From contig JAHCHL010000004.1 in NCBI GenBank assembly GCA_026129745.1, forward strand, positions 117,845 through 181,844: a DNA stretch of 64,000 bases. The letters run 5' to 3'. Every line of letters starts with the position of its first letter. Within the stretch, counting starts at the first letter, position 1. The notes beneath the pieces are model-generated. The model had not been told where the DNA came from, did no database searches, and saw nothing but the letters and a program-made list of their open reading frames with translations. This document shows positions 1 to 9,359 of this stretch, in pieces. Made by a program: the position numbers and the translations under genes. The DNA comes from Fimbriimonadales bacterium (GTDB taxonomy: Bacteria; Armatimonadota; Fimbriimonadia; Fimbriimonadales; ATM1).

Positions 1-726
1 TCTGCCTACTTGCTACTTGCCGGACTTTCGACTCCGCTTGTCGTGTCGGTCCACTCCATTGTTAGCTTCGACTTCGCCGTCTCGATCCTTCCGGGTTGGC
101 ACGCAACCATCTTCCCACCATACTTCGTCGCAGGTGCGGTTTACGCCGGATTCGCGATGGTGTTGAATTTCGTCATTCCGATTCGCAAGTGGTACAACCT
201 CGAAAGCTTTATCACAGACAAGCATATGGACTGGATGGCGAAGATCATGCTAACCACAGGTCTGATCGTGTTCTACGGCTATGTGATGGAAGCATTCTAC
301 GCATGGTATTCGGGGAACATTTATGAGTGGTACATGATGTACAACCGAGCGTTCGGTCCTTATATGTATCTGTACTGGGCGCTCATCTTCTGCAACGGAC
401 TTGTGCCGCAGTTCCTTTGGTCTAAGAAGATTCGCTTGAATATGCTGTGGCTTTGGATCATCAGCCTGATTGTCGGCGTGGGTATGTGGCTTGAGCGATT
501 TGTCATCGTGCCAGTCAGCCTCCACCGCGACTTCATGCCTTCCAGTTGGGGCATCTACAATCCGACGTTCTGGGATATCTCGATGTTCGTTGGAACGTTC
601 GGCCTTTTCATAACGGGCATGGTGCTTTATTTCCGATTCGTTCCGATGATCCCCGTTGCCGAAATGAAGCACCAATGGCATCAAGAACATGATGAAGCGC
701 ACGCTTCGGCAGGAGGAGGGCACTAA
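1..726 (+). CDS. actC: ActC-like NrfD-family integral membrane quinol-oxidising subunit of alternative complex III (5' end outside window)
   Basis: Membrane subunit of alternative complex III, which oxidises menaquinol and passes electrons to periplasmic cytochrome c. The reading frame is open from base 1, so the N-terminal part lies outside the window; about 241 residues remain of a family usually near 450-490. Several long hydrophobic segments are visible, such as IMLTTGLIVFYGYVMEAFYA and LWLWIISLIVGVGMWLERF. The segment MWLERFVIV and the tail HRDFMPSSW are typical of NrfD/PsrC-type ActC proteins. The C-terminus is His-rich and cytoplasmic. The next gene, actD, begins 3 bases after the stop, as expected for an act operon; actA and actB presumably lie upstream of the window. 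The internal TTG at base 10 is not a real start. Confidence 0.9.
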   Translation, partial: SAYLLLAGLSTPLVVSVHSIVSFDFAVSILPGWHATIFPPYFVAGAVYAGFAMVLNFVIPIRKWYNLESFITDKHMDWMAKIMLTTGLIVFYGYVMEAFYAWYSGNIYEWYMMYNRAFGPYMYLYWALIFCNGLVPQFLWSKKIRLNMLWLWIISLIVGVGMWLERFVIVPVSLHRDFMPSSWGIYNPTFWDISMFVGTFGLFITGMVLYFRFVPMIPVAEMKHQWHQEHDEAHASAGGGH

Positions 727-729
727 GCG

Positions 730-1284
730 ATGAGCCACGCTCCAGCAAAGGCTGTTCCGACCACATACGGATTGCTAGCTTCATTCGATTCGTCGGAGAA
801 GTTGTTCGACGCGACTCGAAGGGCGCGCGAAGCCGGGTACGTCGCGATGGACGCCTACGCACCGTTCGCAATCGAAGGTTTGCCGGATGAACTCGGTTCG
901 CGTGACGATCGAGTCCCGTGGATTGTTTTCTTTGCAGGAATCACCGGCGCGGCCCTTGGCTTTTGGATGCAGGTTTACTTCCATGCGATCGACTACCCAA
1001 TGAACATTGGGGGAAGGCCCGACATCAGCTGGCCTTCGTTCATCCCAGTAACCTTCGAATGCGGAATTCTTGCAGCCGCAACAAGCGCACTTGTGGGGAT
1101 GTTGGTTCTGAATGGACTTCCAAGGCCCCACCATCCGTTGTTTGGCGCAAAGACATTCGAAAGAGTCATGAACGATAGGTTTTATCTCTGCATCGAGGCG
1201 ACAGATCCGATGTTCGACAATGCGAAGACAAAGGAATTCCTTCAGGGACTCGGCGCCGAAGCAGTCGAGGAGGTAGCGCCATGA
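730..1284 (+). CDS. actD: ActD, DUF3341 membrane subunit of alternative complex III
   Basis: Small membrane subunit of alternative complex III (DUF3341). The 184 residues fit the family. The N-terminal soluble part carries YGLLASFDSSEKLFDATRRA, a typical opening for predicted ferredoxin-like ActD proteins. Two transmembrane helices follow, roughly residues 62-85 and 98-125, with the family signature GGRPDISWPSFIPVTFE between them. Its exact role in the complex is structural and not well defined. The gene sits 3 bases after actC and overlaps actE by 4 bases (ATGA), indicating translational coupling. Confidence 0.92.
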   Translation: MSHAPAKAVPTTYGLLASFDSSEKLFDATRRAREAGYVAMDAYAPFAIEGLPDELGSRDDRVPWIVFFAGITGAALGFWMQVYFHAIDYPMNIGGRPDISWPSFIPVTFECGILAAATSALVGMLVLNGLPRPHHPLFGAKTFERVMNDRFYLCIEATDPMFDNAKTKEFLQGLGAEAVEEVAP

Positions 1285-1916
1285 ACCGGCTGATACTGGT
1301 TCTAACTGCGGCTGCTTGCATCGTCATTGCGGGATGCCATCGCGACATGTGGGACCAACCGAAAGTAACCACACTACAAGAGTCGGACTTCTTTAAGGAT
1401 GGCTCCGGAGCGCGAACGCCGGTTGAAGGAACCGTTGCTCGCGGAAAGCTTAACGAAGATAGCCTCTTGCACGATGGTATTGAGAACGGCGCGCCTGCTA
1501 CGAGGTTTCCATATCGAATAACGAAAGAGATTCTGGAAAAAGGCCGAGAGCGCTACGATATCTTCTGCTTGCCTTGTCACAACCAATCAGGCGACGGATT
1601 CGGAATGATCGTGCAACGCGGATTCCAACAGCCGAAGCCGTTTACCCATCCGTCGGTTGTCGAAAGGCCCGTTGGCTACTACATCGGCGTGTTGCGGTTC
1701 GGATTCGACAAGATGAACGGAATTGAAGATCCGAACTTGGCAGACAAAGTTCACCCACCGCTTGGAAAAGCGATGAACGCAGATGAGAGATGGGCGACCG
1801 TTGCCTACATCCGAGCGTTACAACGCAGCCAGAACGCAAGAGTTTCCGATGTTCCGCAAGAGATCCTGCCGAATTTAGACAAACCACAAGACGAAGGAGG
1901 CAAGAGTGATCACTAA
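1281..1916 (+). CDS. actE: ActE, monohaem cytochrome c lipoprotein of alternative complex III
   Basis: Membrane-anchored monohaem cytochrome c of alternative complex III, passing electrons from the complex toward the oxidase. A lipoprotein signal peptide ends in the lipobox IAGC, with the acylated Cys at about residue 19. The haem-binding motif CLPCH is at residues 96-100, followed by GDGFGMIVQRG. The motif PPLGKAMNADERWATVAYIR is typical of the C-terminal helix of these cytochromes. At 211 residues it is of normal ActE size. It overlaps actD by 4 bases and actF by 11 bases. Confidence 0.93.
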   Translation: MNRLILVLTAAACIVIAGCHRDMWDQPKVTTLQESDFFKDGSGARTPVEGTVARGKLNEDSLLHDGIENGAPATRFPYRITKEILEKGRERYDIFCLPCHNQSGDGFGMIVQRGFQQPKPFTHPSVVERPVGYYIGVLRFGFDKMNGIEDPNLADKVHPPLGKAMNADERWATVAYIRALQRSQNARVSDVPQEILPNLDKPQDEGGKSDH

Positions 1917-3090
1917 CGACGCTTCTATGCCTGGCCTCAAGCGACTCCAAGGTGTCGGACTTGCGCTCGGGGTGATCGGACTCGGATCCATCACGTACTT
2001 CATCATGTCCGGTACAGAAGGGGCGTGGGGCTCTTATCTGTTCGGATTTATGGTTTGGATGAGCATTACGTTGGGTTGCTTGGCGCTCATGCTCCTTCAG
2101 AATGTAACACGAGGAAGCTGGGGAGTCGCGCTGATTCGATTTTGGGACAGCGGCGCATCTAACTTAATCTTGATGGCCGCATTGATCGTGCCGATCCTAT
2201 TGGTTGGCTACAAGGAGCTCTATCCGTGGGCCGACCCATCGGTCGTTGCTGAAAACAAAATAGTCGCTCACAAGGCTGGCGCATATTTCAAGGATGGTTG
2301 GTTTGCGATTCGCGCCGCCGTTTACTTCTTCATTTGGATATTCGGATGGTATTGGCTTAGCAAGAGATCGCGCGACGAAGATGCGTCCGGCGACCCTAAA
2401 CTCGCGAACTCCAGGCAGTCGTTTGCTGCACCTTGGATCGTCTTGTTCATCATTTCGGCCAACTTCGCCATCACGGATTGGGCCATGTCGTTGGAGAAGG
2501 AGTGGTTCTCGACCATTCTGGGATTGCTGTTCGTCGTTGGTGTCTCGCTTAGCGCGATGGCACTCGGAACCTTCTTCTTGGTGTGCGCGCGAGACACCGA
2601 GCCGTTCAAAGGCAAGCTATTCAAGAATCAGTGGAAGGATCTCGGTAACTTGCTCTTCGCAATGACGGTCCTTTGGGCCTACATGTCGTTTTCGCAGTGG
2701 CTCATCACTTACTCAGGAAACCTGCCAGAAGAGATTCCCTACTATTTGAAGCGAAATGAAGGTGGTTGGCAGTTCATCGGCGGAACGTTAATATTCCTCC
2801 ATTTCATGTTGCCATTCTTCTTGTTGCTTTCGAGCAGACTGAAGCGAACGCCTACAATGCTCGGAGCTGTCGCATTGTTCATTGTCTTGATACGACTGGT
2901 CGATGTCGTTTGGACTGTCGTGCCATCGCTGGGACGTCAGACGCTCTCCCTAACGCTCGCAGACGCCACCGCCGTCGTTGGCATCGGGGGTTTGTGGCTG
3001 ATGGTTCTCGCGTGGCGCTTGCGCACGACGAATCTCTATCCGAAGTATGCAGAGCTTCCAAAGCCTGCAGAGGCGCCGAGTCATGCATGA
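1906..3090 (+). CDS. actF: ActF, second NrfD-like quinol-binding subunit of alternative complex III
   Basis: Integral membrane subunit of alternative complex III, a paralogue of ActC with about ten transmembrane helices across 394 residues. Recognisable family segments are NFAITDWAMSLEKEWFST, MSFSQWLITYSGNLPEEIPYY and LKRTPTMLGAVALFIVLIRL, together matching ActF/quinol:cytochrome c oxidoreductase quinone-binding subunit 2. The GTG start at 1906 is chosen because GGAGG (1896-1900) lies 5 bases upstream; the gene then overlaps the end of actE by 11 bases. The downstream small gene overlaps its stop. Confidence 0.92.
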   Translation: MITNDASMPGLKRLQGVGLALGVIGLGSITYFIMSGTEGAWGSYLFGFMVWMSITLGCLALMLLQNVTRGSWGVALIRFWDSGASNLILMAALIVPILLVGYKELYPWADPSVVAENKIVAHKAGAYFKDGWFAIRAAVYFFIWIFGWYWLSKRSRDEDASGDPKLANSRQSFAAPWIVLFIISANFAITDWAMSLEKEWFSTILGLLFVVGVSLSAMALGTFFLVCARDTEPFKGKLFKNQWKDLGNLLFAMTVLWAYMSFSQWLITYSGNLPEEIPYYLKRNEGGWQFIGGTLIFLHFMLPFFLLLSSRLKRTPTMLGAVALFIVLIRLVDVVWTVVPSLGRQTLSLTLADATAVVGIGGLWLMVLAWRLRTTNLYPKYAELPKPAEAPSHA

Positions 3091-3616
3091 CGATCAAATG
3101 AAGGAAGAAAAGCACGAAGCCCCGATACTGGGCTCGAATGGCGAAGAGATCGACGAGGAACATGACTTTCTCGACGAGCCGCCAGGCGACCCAAGCTTGG
3201 GCTACGAAACCCAGGAGTTCCTCAAGCCCAGGCGCGTGATCTCGTTTGTTGCCTTCCTTGTGATCATGGCTGCATCGGCGATTATCGGAATGATCTACTT
3301 AGAGCGCTGGTGGGCAGGCCCTGCCGGGCCGGAGGCAGACCCGTCGCCATTTGCAGACAGCAGAGGCCGACTTCCTAATGCGCCACTCTTGCAGCCGGAC
3401 CCCCAGATCGACATGGACAAACTTCGTGAGATTGAGGACAAACAGGTCAATTCTTACGGATGGATCGATCGCGACAGCGGCGTGGTTCACATACCTGTCG
3501 ATCGAGCGATGGATCTTCTATTGCAAGAAGGTCTTCCATATCGCGAAGAGGGAACACCGACCGCGCAGCCTGAACCGACCGAACCAACCGTGCCCGCACA
3601 GGAGGATGAGCTGTGA
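3083..3616 (+). CDS. Conserved single-pass membrane protein of ACIII/caa3 oxidase operons, function unknown
   Basis: A 177-residue protein with an acidic cytoplasmic N-terminus, one transmembrane helix (RVISFVAFLVIMAASAIIGM) and a periplasmic domain ending in a Pro/Glu/Thr-rich tail. The segment SYGWIDRDSGVVHIPVDRAM resembles a motif I associate with small unnamed proteins encoded between actF and the cox genes in other bacteria; this is recall, not a search result. The ATG at 3083 is preferred: GAGG lies just upstream and the start overlaps the actF stop by 8 bases. An in-frame ATG at 3047 would overlap actF more deeply and adds an unlikely QSFQSLQRRR stretch. A role in assembly or docking of the ACIII-caa3 supercomplex is inferred only from position. 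Confidence 0.8.
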   Translation: MHDDQMKEEKHEAPILGSNGEEIDEEHDFLDEPPGDPSLGYETQEFLKPRRVISFVAFLVIMAASAIIGMIYLERWWAGPAGPEADPSPFADSRGRLPNAPLLQPDPQIDMDKLREIEDKQVNSYGWIDRDSGVVHIPVDRAMDLLLQEGLPYREEGTPTAQPEPTEPTVPAQEDEL

Positions 3617-4461
3617 GTTGGCGCCGAGGTCTTTCGACTTTTGCAACGATCGTTGCAGTTGTGGGTTGCTTCGCTCAGTCGACACCTGGCTCCGGGCCAG
3701 GCGAATCTCTTGCGGCGAGAATTGCGATCAAACAAAAACTCGATTCACAGATTCCACTCGATCTCACGTTCAAGAACGAGAGCGGCCAAGAAGTCTCGCT
3801 TGCAAGTCTCTACCGAGGCAAACCGGTGATTTTATCGCTGATTTACTACAAGTGCCCGATGCTGTGCAATCAGGTGCTAAATGGCCTATTGGCTGCAATG
3901 AAAGTGATGAAGTTCACTGCAGGAAACGAGTTTGATGTCGTTCTTGTCAGCATCGATCCACGAGAAACGCCAGAAGTTGCGGCCAAAAAGAAGGAAGCCT
4001 ACATCGAGAGCTACAATCGTGAAGGTGCGGTCGATGGATGGCACTTCCTCACAGGCACTGAATCTGACATTCAAAAGCTGGCAGACGTAGTCGGTTTTCA
4101 ATACACGTATGATGAGAAGTTCGACCAATATGCTCACGCCGCAGCAATCATGGTCACGACACCCGGTGGGAAACTATCGAAATACTTCTACGGAATCGAG
4201 TTTTCAGCGCGCGACTTGAGATTGGCGCTCGTCGAGGCTTCGGAAAACCGAATCGGCACACTTGTGGACGCGGCCACGTTGTATTGTTTCATTTACGATC
4301 CATCGACGGGATCGTACGGTCTCGCCGTATTCAGGCTGTTGCAAGCAGCAGGAATTCTTACCCTGTTGATCCTTGGGACTTCGATTGTGATCATGGTTCG
4401 CAAAGATAAGCGGCGCAAGTCGGCCGATGCAGGCGAAGGGATAAGTGAAGGTAACAAGTAA
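3613..4461 (+). CDS. SCO1/SenC-type copper chaperone for the CuA site of cytochrome oxidase
   Basis: Thioredoxin-fold copper-delivery protein that metallates the CuA centre of CoxB. The copper-binding motif CPMLC (CxxxC, Cys81 and Cys85) and the conserved distal His in YAHAAAI (about residue 175) are both present. The N-terminus is a signal or anchor sequence, and a second hydrophobic helix (AGILTLLILGTSIVIMV) lies near the C-terminus, so the domain faces the periplasm. The GTG start at 3613 overlaps the upstream TGA, giving translational coupling. coxB begins directly after its stop. The position between actF and coxB fits a dedicated assembly factor. Confidence 0.92.
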   Translation: MSWRRGLSTFATIVAVVGCFAQSTPGSGPGESLAARIAIKQKLDSQIPLDLTFKNESGQEVSLASLYRGKPVILSLIYYKCPMLCNQVLNGLLAAMKVMKFTAGNEFDVVLVSIDPRETPEVAAKKKEAYIESYNREGAVDGWHFLTGTESDIQKLADVVGFQYTYDEKFDQYAHAAAIMVTTPGGKLSKYFYGIEFSARDLRLALVEASENRIGTLVDAATLYCFIYDPSTGSYGLAVFRLLQAAGILTLLILGTSIVIMVRKDKRRKSADAGEGISEGNK

Positions 4462-5457
4462 ATGAATGGCATCCCGTTCTTTCCAGAGCAAGCGTCAAAA
4501 GCCGCACATGAAGTCGACCTGATTTACTACCTGTTGACTGCATTGACGATTTTCTTTTCGCTTGCAGTCTTTGCAGGGGTGCTGTACTTCGTAATCAAGT
4601 ATCGAGCAGGCTCGAAGGTCGATCGGCATCATCCACCTAGTCACAATATGAAGCTGGAATTGGCATGGTCGGTTATTCCCCTGTTCATGTCGCTTGCGGT
4701 CTTCGGATGGTCAGCAAAACTCTTCGTGGAAATGCAGAAGCCGATTCCGTCCCGAGATGCGCTCGAAGTCATTGTTATCGGCAAGCAGTGGATGTGGCAT
4801 CTCCAGCATCCGACAGGCCAACGAGAGAACAACACGCTCCACATTCCGGTAGGCAGGCCAGTGAAGCTCACAATGATTTCACAAGACGTGCTGCATAGCT
4901 TCTACATTCCTGCTTTCCGAATCAAGATGGACGTCATCCCTGGTCGTTACACAACGATGTGGTTCGAAGCCACTAAAACAGGGACTTATCATCTGTTCTG
5001 TGCCGAATTTTGCGGTACGAAGCACGCCGAAATGATCGGATCGGTTGTAGTCCTTACGCCAGAAGAATATGAGCAGTGGCTCAAGGACAACCAATGGGGT
5101 ATGCAGTCGCAGCAGCGAATTGAAACGATGGCCGAACAGGGCGCGAAACTGTTCACGAGACTTGGCTGCAACGGTTGCCATGCGCCAGGCTCCGAAGGTG
5201 GGCCACCGCTTGCAGGAATGTACGGCACACAGCGCGCACTGACGGATGGCAGATTTGTCACAGCGGATGACAACTACATTCGAGATTCGATACTCGAGCC
5301 GCAAAAGATGGTGCTGTCGGGCTATGAAGACAAATTCATGCCAACTTCGCCCGGCATCGAAGAGCAGCAGATTCTTCAATTGATCGCCTACATTCGCTCG
5401 CTGAAAGAGATGCCGGCAGCAGCAGCGCCAATCAATCGAAATGAGGCAGAAGGATAA
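4462..5457 (+). CDS. coxB: Cytochrome c oxidase subunit II with fused C-terminal cytochrome c (caa3 type)
   Basis: Subunit II of a caa3 oxidase. Two transmembrane helices (about residues 20-46 and 66-88) are followed by the cupredoxin domain with the CuA ligands: His145, then Cys180, Glu182, Cys184, His188 and Met191 within FCAEFCGTKHAEM. A linker leads to a cytochrome c domain with CNGCH at residues 236-240 and a probable axial Met in KFMPTSP (about 293). The fused haem domain can accept electrons directly from alternative complex III. At 331 residues it matches the caa3 family. The ATG abuts the SCO1 stop codon. Confidence 0.95.
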   Translation: MNGIPFFPEQASKAAHEVDLIYYLLTALTIFFSLAVFAGVLYFVIKYRAGSKVDRHHPPSHNMKLELAWSVIPLFMSLAVFGWSAKLFVEMQKPIPSRDALEVIVIGKQWMWHLQHPTGQRENNTLHIPVGRPVKLTMISQDVLHSFYIPAFRIKMDVIPGRYTTMWFEATKTGTYHLFCAEFCGTKHAEMIGSVVVLTPEEYEQWLKDNQWGMQSQQRIETMAEQGAKLFTRLGCNGCHAPGSEGGPPLAGMYGTQRALTDGRFVTADDNYIRDSILEPQKMVLSGYEDKFMPTSPGIEEQQILQLIAYIRSLKEMPAAAAPINRNEAEG

Positions 5458-5460
5458 TTC

Positions 5461-7104
5461 ATGAGCGCAGCAACTACATCGCAGCATAAAGGGTCAGTGA
5501 ACTATCTAAACTGCGACTACTCGCTTAAGTCGTGGCTGACGACGCTCGATCACAAGAGGATCGGACTTCTGTACTTGATTGCCATCCTGATCTTCTTCTT
5601 GATCGGCGGATCGATGGCCTTGATGATTCGTTATGAATTGCTGACACCTGAAGGCGACTTCTTGATGTCAGACACTTACAACAAGACGTTCACGATGCAT
5701 GGCGTCGCGTTGATCTTCTTCTTCCTCATCCCGTCGATCCCCGCGGTTCTCGGCAACTTCCTCTTGCCGCTCATGCTCGGCGCCAAAGATGTCGCCTTTC
5801 CAAGGCTGAACCTGCTCAGCTGGTATGTCTTCATGGCTGGCGCCACGCTCGGAACCATCGCGCTTGTTGCGGGCGGCGTCGACACCGGTTGGACGTTCTA
5901 CACGCCGCTAAGTTCGACATTTGCCCATGGAGCGGTTGTTCTCGCCGTTTCTGCTGCGTTCGTCGCAGGCTTTTCATCGATCATGACGGGTGTCAACTTT
6001 ATCGTTACGATCCACATGATGCGCGCTCCAGGATTAACGTGGTCGCGACTGCCGCTGTTCGTATGGGCGCATTACGCGACGAGCCTGATCCAAGTCTTGG
6101 GCACCCCTGTCATCGCGATCACACTGTTTCTGGTTGGTGTGGAGCGAGCGATCGGCATCGGGATTTTCGATCCGAAGCTTGGCGGCGACCCTGTTCTGTT
6201 CCAGCACCTTTTCTGGTTCTATTCGCACCCAGCCGTCTACATCATGATCTTGCCCGGAATGGGTGTCATCAGCGAAGTCATCGCTTGCTTTGCCAGGCGA
6301 AGAATCTTCGGCTACGACTTCGTCGCTTATTCAAGCCTTGCCATCGCCGTACTCGGGTTCTTCGTTTGGGGACACCATATGTTCGTGAGTGGCCAGTCGA
6401 TGTATGCAGGCATGGTCTTTTCGGTGATCACGTTCTTGGTTGCGATTCCATCCGCGGTGAAGATCTTCAACTGGACGGCCACGCTCTATAAAGGATCGAT
6501 CCATCTGACTGCGCCGATGCTGTTCGCGCTTTCATTCATGGGGCTATTCACGATCGGCGGCCTAACGGGTCTGTTCTTGGCGTCGATGGCTGTGGACATC
6601 CACCTTCACGACACCTATTTCGTCGTAGCGCACTTCCACTACGTCATGGTTGGCGGTCAAATCATTGCGTTCCTTGCAGGGCTGCACTTCTGGTGGCCGA
6701 AGATGACCGGAAGAATGTATCCGGAAGGACTCGGCAAGTTGTCCGCACTCGTGACGTTCATTGGATTCAACCTTACGTTCATGCCGCAATTCATCTTGGG
6801 GTACATGGGCATGCCACGCAGGTACCACAGCTATCCAGAAGAATGGCAAGTGCTTCACGTGCTGTCATCGGCGGGCGCATCCGTGCTTGCCGCAGGCTTC
6901 CTTCTAACAATTGGCTATCTGATATGGTCCCTGTGGTACGGGGAGAAAGCGTCTGCAAATCCTTGGGGGGCGAAGGGTCTCGAATGGCAAGTGCCATCAC
7001 CGCCTCCGACCGAAAACTTCGAAGGTAAGCCGATCGTGAAAGAAGAGGCCTACCACTATTCACCCGAGTTGCACGAAGAGGAGAAGGAGTATGAGCATGT
7101 CTGA
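5461..7104 (+). CDS. coxA: Cytochrome c oxidase subunit I, A2-type haem-copper oxidase
   Basis: Catalytic subunit reducing O2 to water while pumping protons. Haem a ligand His80 (FTMHG) and His393 (AHFHY), CuB ligands His256, His305 and His306 (GHHMFVSG), and haem a3 ligand His391 are all visible. In [14 protein letters not shown] the usual D-channel Glu (HPEVY) is replaced by Ala, and a Tyr-Ser pair precedes the His: the signature of A2-type oxidases. The cross-linked Tyr260 and K-channel Lys334 ([10 protein letters not shown]) are kept. At 547 residues with 12 or more helices it is full length. It starts 3 bases after coxB and overlaps coxC. Confidence 0.96.
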   Translation: MSAATTSQHKGSVNYLNCDYSLKSWLTTLDHKRIGLLYLIAILIFFLIGGSMALMIRYELLTPEGDFLMSDTYNKTFTMHGVALIFFFLIPSIPAVLGNFLLPLMLGAKDVAFPRLNLLSWYVFMAGATLGTIALVAGGVDTGWTFYTPLSSTFAHGAVVLAVSAAFVAGFSSIMTGVNFIVTIHMMRAPGLTWSRLPLFVWAHYATSLIQVLGTPVIAITLFLVGVERAIGIGIFDPKLGGDPVLFQHLFWFYSHPAVYIMILPGMGVISEVIACFARRRIFGYDFVAYSSLAIAVLGFFVWGHHMFVSGQSMYAGMVFSVITFLVAIPSAVKIFNWTATLYKGSIHLTAPMLFALSFMGLFTIGGLTGLFLASMAVDIHLHDTYFVVAHFHYVMVGGQIIAFLAGLHFWWPKMTGRMYPEGLGKLSALVTFIGFNLTFMPQFILGYMGMPRRYHSYPEEWQVLHVLSSAGASVLAAGFLLTIGYLIWSLWYGEKASANPWGAKGLEWQVPSPPPTENFEGKPIVKEEAYHYSPELHEEEKEYEHV

Positions 7105-7756
7105 GGCGCATGTGAGCGACACGCATCTTCCCGTCGCGCATCAGTTCGAAGACGAAGAGCAACAGTTTCAGTCTTACTCGCTGGGGATGTGGGTGTTCCT
7201 CGCTCAGGAGCTGTTGTTCTTTGGCGGACTATTCACAGCGTTCATCGTTTACCGGCACATGTACTTCGACGCGTTCGTCGCAGCGCATCACAAGCTCGAT
7301 TGGAAACTTGGCGGACTTAACACGCTGATTCTGCTGACAAGCTCGCTTACGATGGCGCTGGGCGTTCGCACTGCGATCCTCAATAACTACAAGGCGACGA
7401 TTGGATGGTTGCTTGCGACTTGTGCGTTGGCGTTCGGCTTTATGGGAGTGAAATACGTCGAGTACAGCTCGAAAATCGCTCACAATCTTTGGCCAGCAGG
7501 CGACTTCGTTTTCAAACAAGAAGGCATCGACGCGGGAGGCGCCCAGATCTTCTATGGCTTGTACTTCACCATGACGGGCCTTCACGGACTCCACGTGCTT
7601 GTCGGGATTCTGATTATGGGTTGGCTCGTCTTTCGAATCTACTTCAAACGCAAAGAAGTCGTCGATTACATCCCTATCGAACTGACCGGCTTGTACTGGC
7701 ATTTCGTCGACCTGGTTTGGATTTTCTTGTTCCCGTTGCTTTACTTGATCGGATAA
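7097..7756 (+). CDS. coxC: Cytochrome c oxidase subunit III
   Basis: Structural membrane subunit of the caa3 oxidase, with five predicted helices. Characteristic segments are [33 protein letters not shown] and the C-terminal [18 protein letters not shown] with the invariant WHFVD motif. The ATG at 7097 is preferred over the one at 7091 because AAGGAG (7084-7089) is 7 bases from it but only 1 base from the other. The gene overlaps the coxA stop. About 219 residues, normal for the family. Confidence 0.94.
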   Translation: MSEAHVSDTHLPVAHQFEDEEQQFQSYSLGMWVFLAQELLFFGGLFTAFIVYRHMYFDAFVAAHHKLDWKLGGLNTLILLTSSLTMALGVRTAILNNYKATIGWLLATCALAFGFMGVKYVEYSSKIAHNLWPAGDFVFKQEGIDAGGAQIFYGLYFTMTGLHGLHVLVGILIMGWLVFRIYFKRKEVVDYIPIELTGLYWHFVDLVWIFLFPLLYLIG

Positions 7757-7765
7757 GAGGTTTGA

Positions 7766-8083
7766 ATGATGACTGAACACAAAATGCCCGATATCAAGAC
7801 CTACGTCATAGTCTTCCTTGCATTGGTGGGCCTCACTTTCTTCACTGTTTATTCCGCTCTCAATTGGCACGTAAAGCTTGGGCCGTTGGATTTGAATATA
7901 ATCCTTGCCATTGCAATTGCCTGCACCAAAGCAGGATTAGTCATCGCTTACTTTATGAATCTCAAGAACTCCAGCAAGCTTGCCAAGACTTGGGCTGGCG
8001 CGGGACTCTTCTTCCTCCTAATTATGTTCGTCTTTGGGCTCAGCGACTTTGTGAGTCGTTGGTTTACAGTGGAAGGCTGGTAG
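7766..8083 (+). CDS. coxD: Cytochrome c oxidase subunit IV-like (prokaryotic COX4 family)
   Basis: Small three-helix membrane subunit closing the oxidase operon. Family features include a first helix YVIVFLALVGLTFFTVYSAL, the ALAIACTKAGLVIAYFMNL-like middle helix (here IAIACTKAGLVIAYFMNLKN) and a third helix FLLIMFVFGLSDFVSRW. It starts 9 bases after coxC with AAGAGG (7755-7760) upstream; a second ATG at 7769 is equally possible. Such subunits stabilise the complex and carry no redox centre. At 105 residues it is of normal length. Confidence 0.88.
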   Translation: MMTEHKMPDIKTYVIVFLALVGLTFFTVYSALNWHVKLGPLDLNIILAIAIACTKAGLVIAYFMNLKNSSKLAKTWAGAGLFFLLIMFVFGLSDFVSRWFTVEGW

Positions 8084-8105
8084 GCTTCGACAATCGATTG
8101 CGGCG

Positions 8106-9359
8106 ATGAAATCGCCCGATGTCATCATTGTCGGCGGCGGGGCGGCTGGCATCATCGCTGCTTGGAAAAGCGCGACACTCGGCGCAAAGACCTTGCTGCT
8201 TGAAAAAACGGAACGTCTCGGAACGAAGATCCTAATTTCGGGCGGTGGGAAGTGCAACATCACCCATGACGGTACAGTCGAAGAAGTGCTGCAAGCCTTC
8301 CGAAAGAATGAAGCCCAGTTTCTACGTCCCGCGATGTATCGCTTTACCAACTCCGACGTGCTTGAACTGCTTACTTCGCGCGGACTTGAAGTCTACACTC
8401 GCCCTGACAACCGCATCTTTCCTTTGCACGGAACCGCTAAGGACGTGATGAAGATTTTCGAATCGTGTCTGCGAGAAGTGAATGTATCCGTACTGCTGAG
8501 AACACCTGTAAAAAGATTGATTGCAGCTGCGAATCGGATTGAGGGAGTGGAAACAGCCAACGGCAATTTTTACTGCCAAAGAGTTGTGATTGCAACTGGC
8601 GGCAGCTCGTATCCAAAGTCTGGAACGACGGGCGACGCATGGAAGTGGCTGCGGGAACTTGGTCACAAGATCGTTCCGATTCGCGCGGCGCTCGCCCCGA
8701 TGTACATGGAGATTGAAAACCAGGGGGACTTGTCCGGGATTTCGATTAGAGACTGTGTGCTCAAAGCGCGGCAACGCGGCAAAGAGATCGCGAGGTGGCG
8801 CGGCGACCTCTTGTTCACTCATCGCGGCGTGTCCGGTCCGACCGTACTCGGCATTAGCAGAATTGTCGCAGAGCAATGGCACATGGGTCCAATCATGCTT
8901 GAAGTCGACTTGCTCCCGGATAGCTCATTCGAATCGGTATCAGAAAAGATCAGCGGCTATAGGCAATCATTTCCAAAGCGATCAGTTGCAAGATTCCTTA
9001 GCGAGCTCATTGCTGAGGGCTTGGTGCAAGCTGCGCTCCAGAGCCGACAAATAGTTGTTCAAGCCTCAATGGGGACACTTGACAGAAAGACTCAGAATCG
9101 ACTTGTCGAGCTGATCAAAGGTTGGCAGATCGGAGAAGTGACGAGCGTTCCCCTCGAAAAAGGAGAGTGCGTCGCTGGAGGTGTGTCACTCGATGAAGTC
9201 GATCCGCACTCGATGCGTTCTTCGAAAGTTCAGGGGCTCTATCTCAGCGGCGAAGCGCTGGACATCGCAGGGCCTGTCGGCGGATACAATCTGCAAGCAG
9301 CGTTCTCAACGGGCTTCGTTGCAGGAGAGACTGCAGCAAAAGATTGTGAAACACGATAG
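8106..9359 (+). CDS. HI0933/YhiN (BaiN-like) family flavoprotein, NAD(P)/FAD-dependent oxidoreductase
   Basis: FAD-binding oxidoreductase of the HI0933 family, 417 residues. The N-terminal Rossmann motif GGGAAG is at about residues 9-14, followed by LLLEKTERLGTKILISGGGK, the SGGGKCN signature of this family. Further family motifs are IATGGSSYPKSGTTGDAW, FTHRGVSGPTVL and the C-terminal SGEALDIAGPVGGYNLQAAF that closes the FAD site. Known members include the BaiN proteins of gut clostridia; the physiological substrate of most members, including this one, is unknown. It lies 22 bases after coxD on the same strand and overlaps the sugar kinase downstream, but a link to respiration is not implied. 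Confidence 0.88.
   Translation: MKSPDVIIVGGGAAGIIAAWKSATLGAKTLLLEKTERLGTKILISGGGKCNITHDGTVEEVLQAFRKNEAQFLRPAMYRFTNSDVLELLTSRGLEVYTRPDNRIFPLHGTAKDVMKIFESCLREVNVSVLLRTPVKRLIAAANRIEGVETANGNFYCQRVVIATGGSSYPKSGTTGDAWKWLRELGHKIVPIRAALAPMYMEIENQGDLSGISIRDCVLKARQRGKEIARWRGDLLFTHRGVSGPTVLGISRIVAEQWHMGPIMLEVDLLPDSSFESVSEKISGYRQSFPKRSVARFLSELIAEGLVQAALQSRQIVVQASMGTLDRKTQNRLVELIKGWQIGEVTSVPLEKGECVAGGVSLDEVDPHSMRSSKVQGLYLSGEALDIAGPVGGYNLQAAFSTGFVAGETAAKDCETR

Noticed and set aside
6034..7870. Minus-strand frames opposite coxA-coxD (up to 213 codons)
   Set aside because: Shadow frames caused by codon bias of the conserved oxidase genes.
9181..9345. Upstream extension of the rhamnulokinase frame
   Set aside because: The 55 extra residues lie inside the flavoprotein gene, are arginine-rich and unlike any kinase N-terminus; GTG 9346 precedes the first conserved strand.
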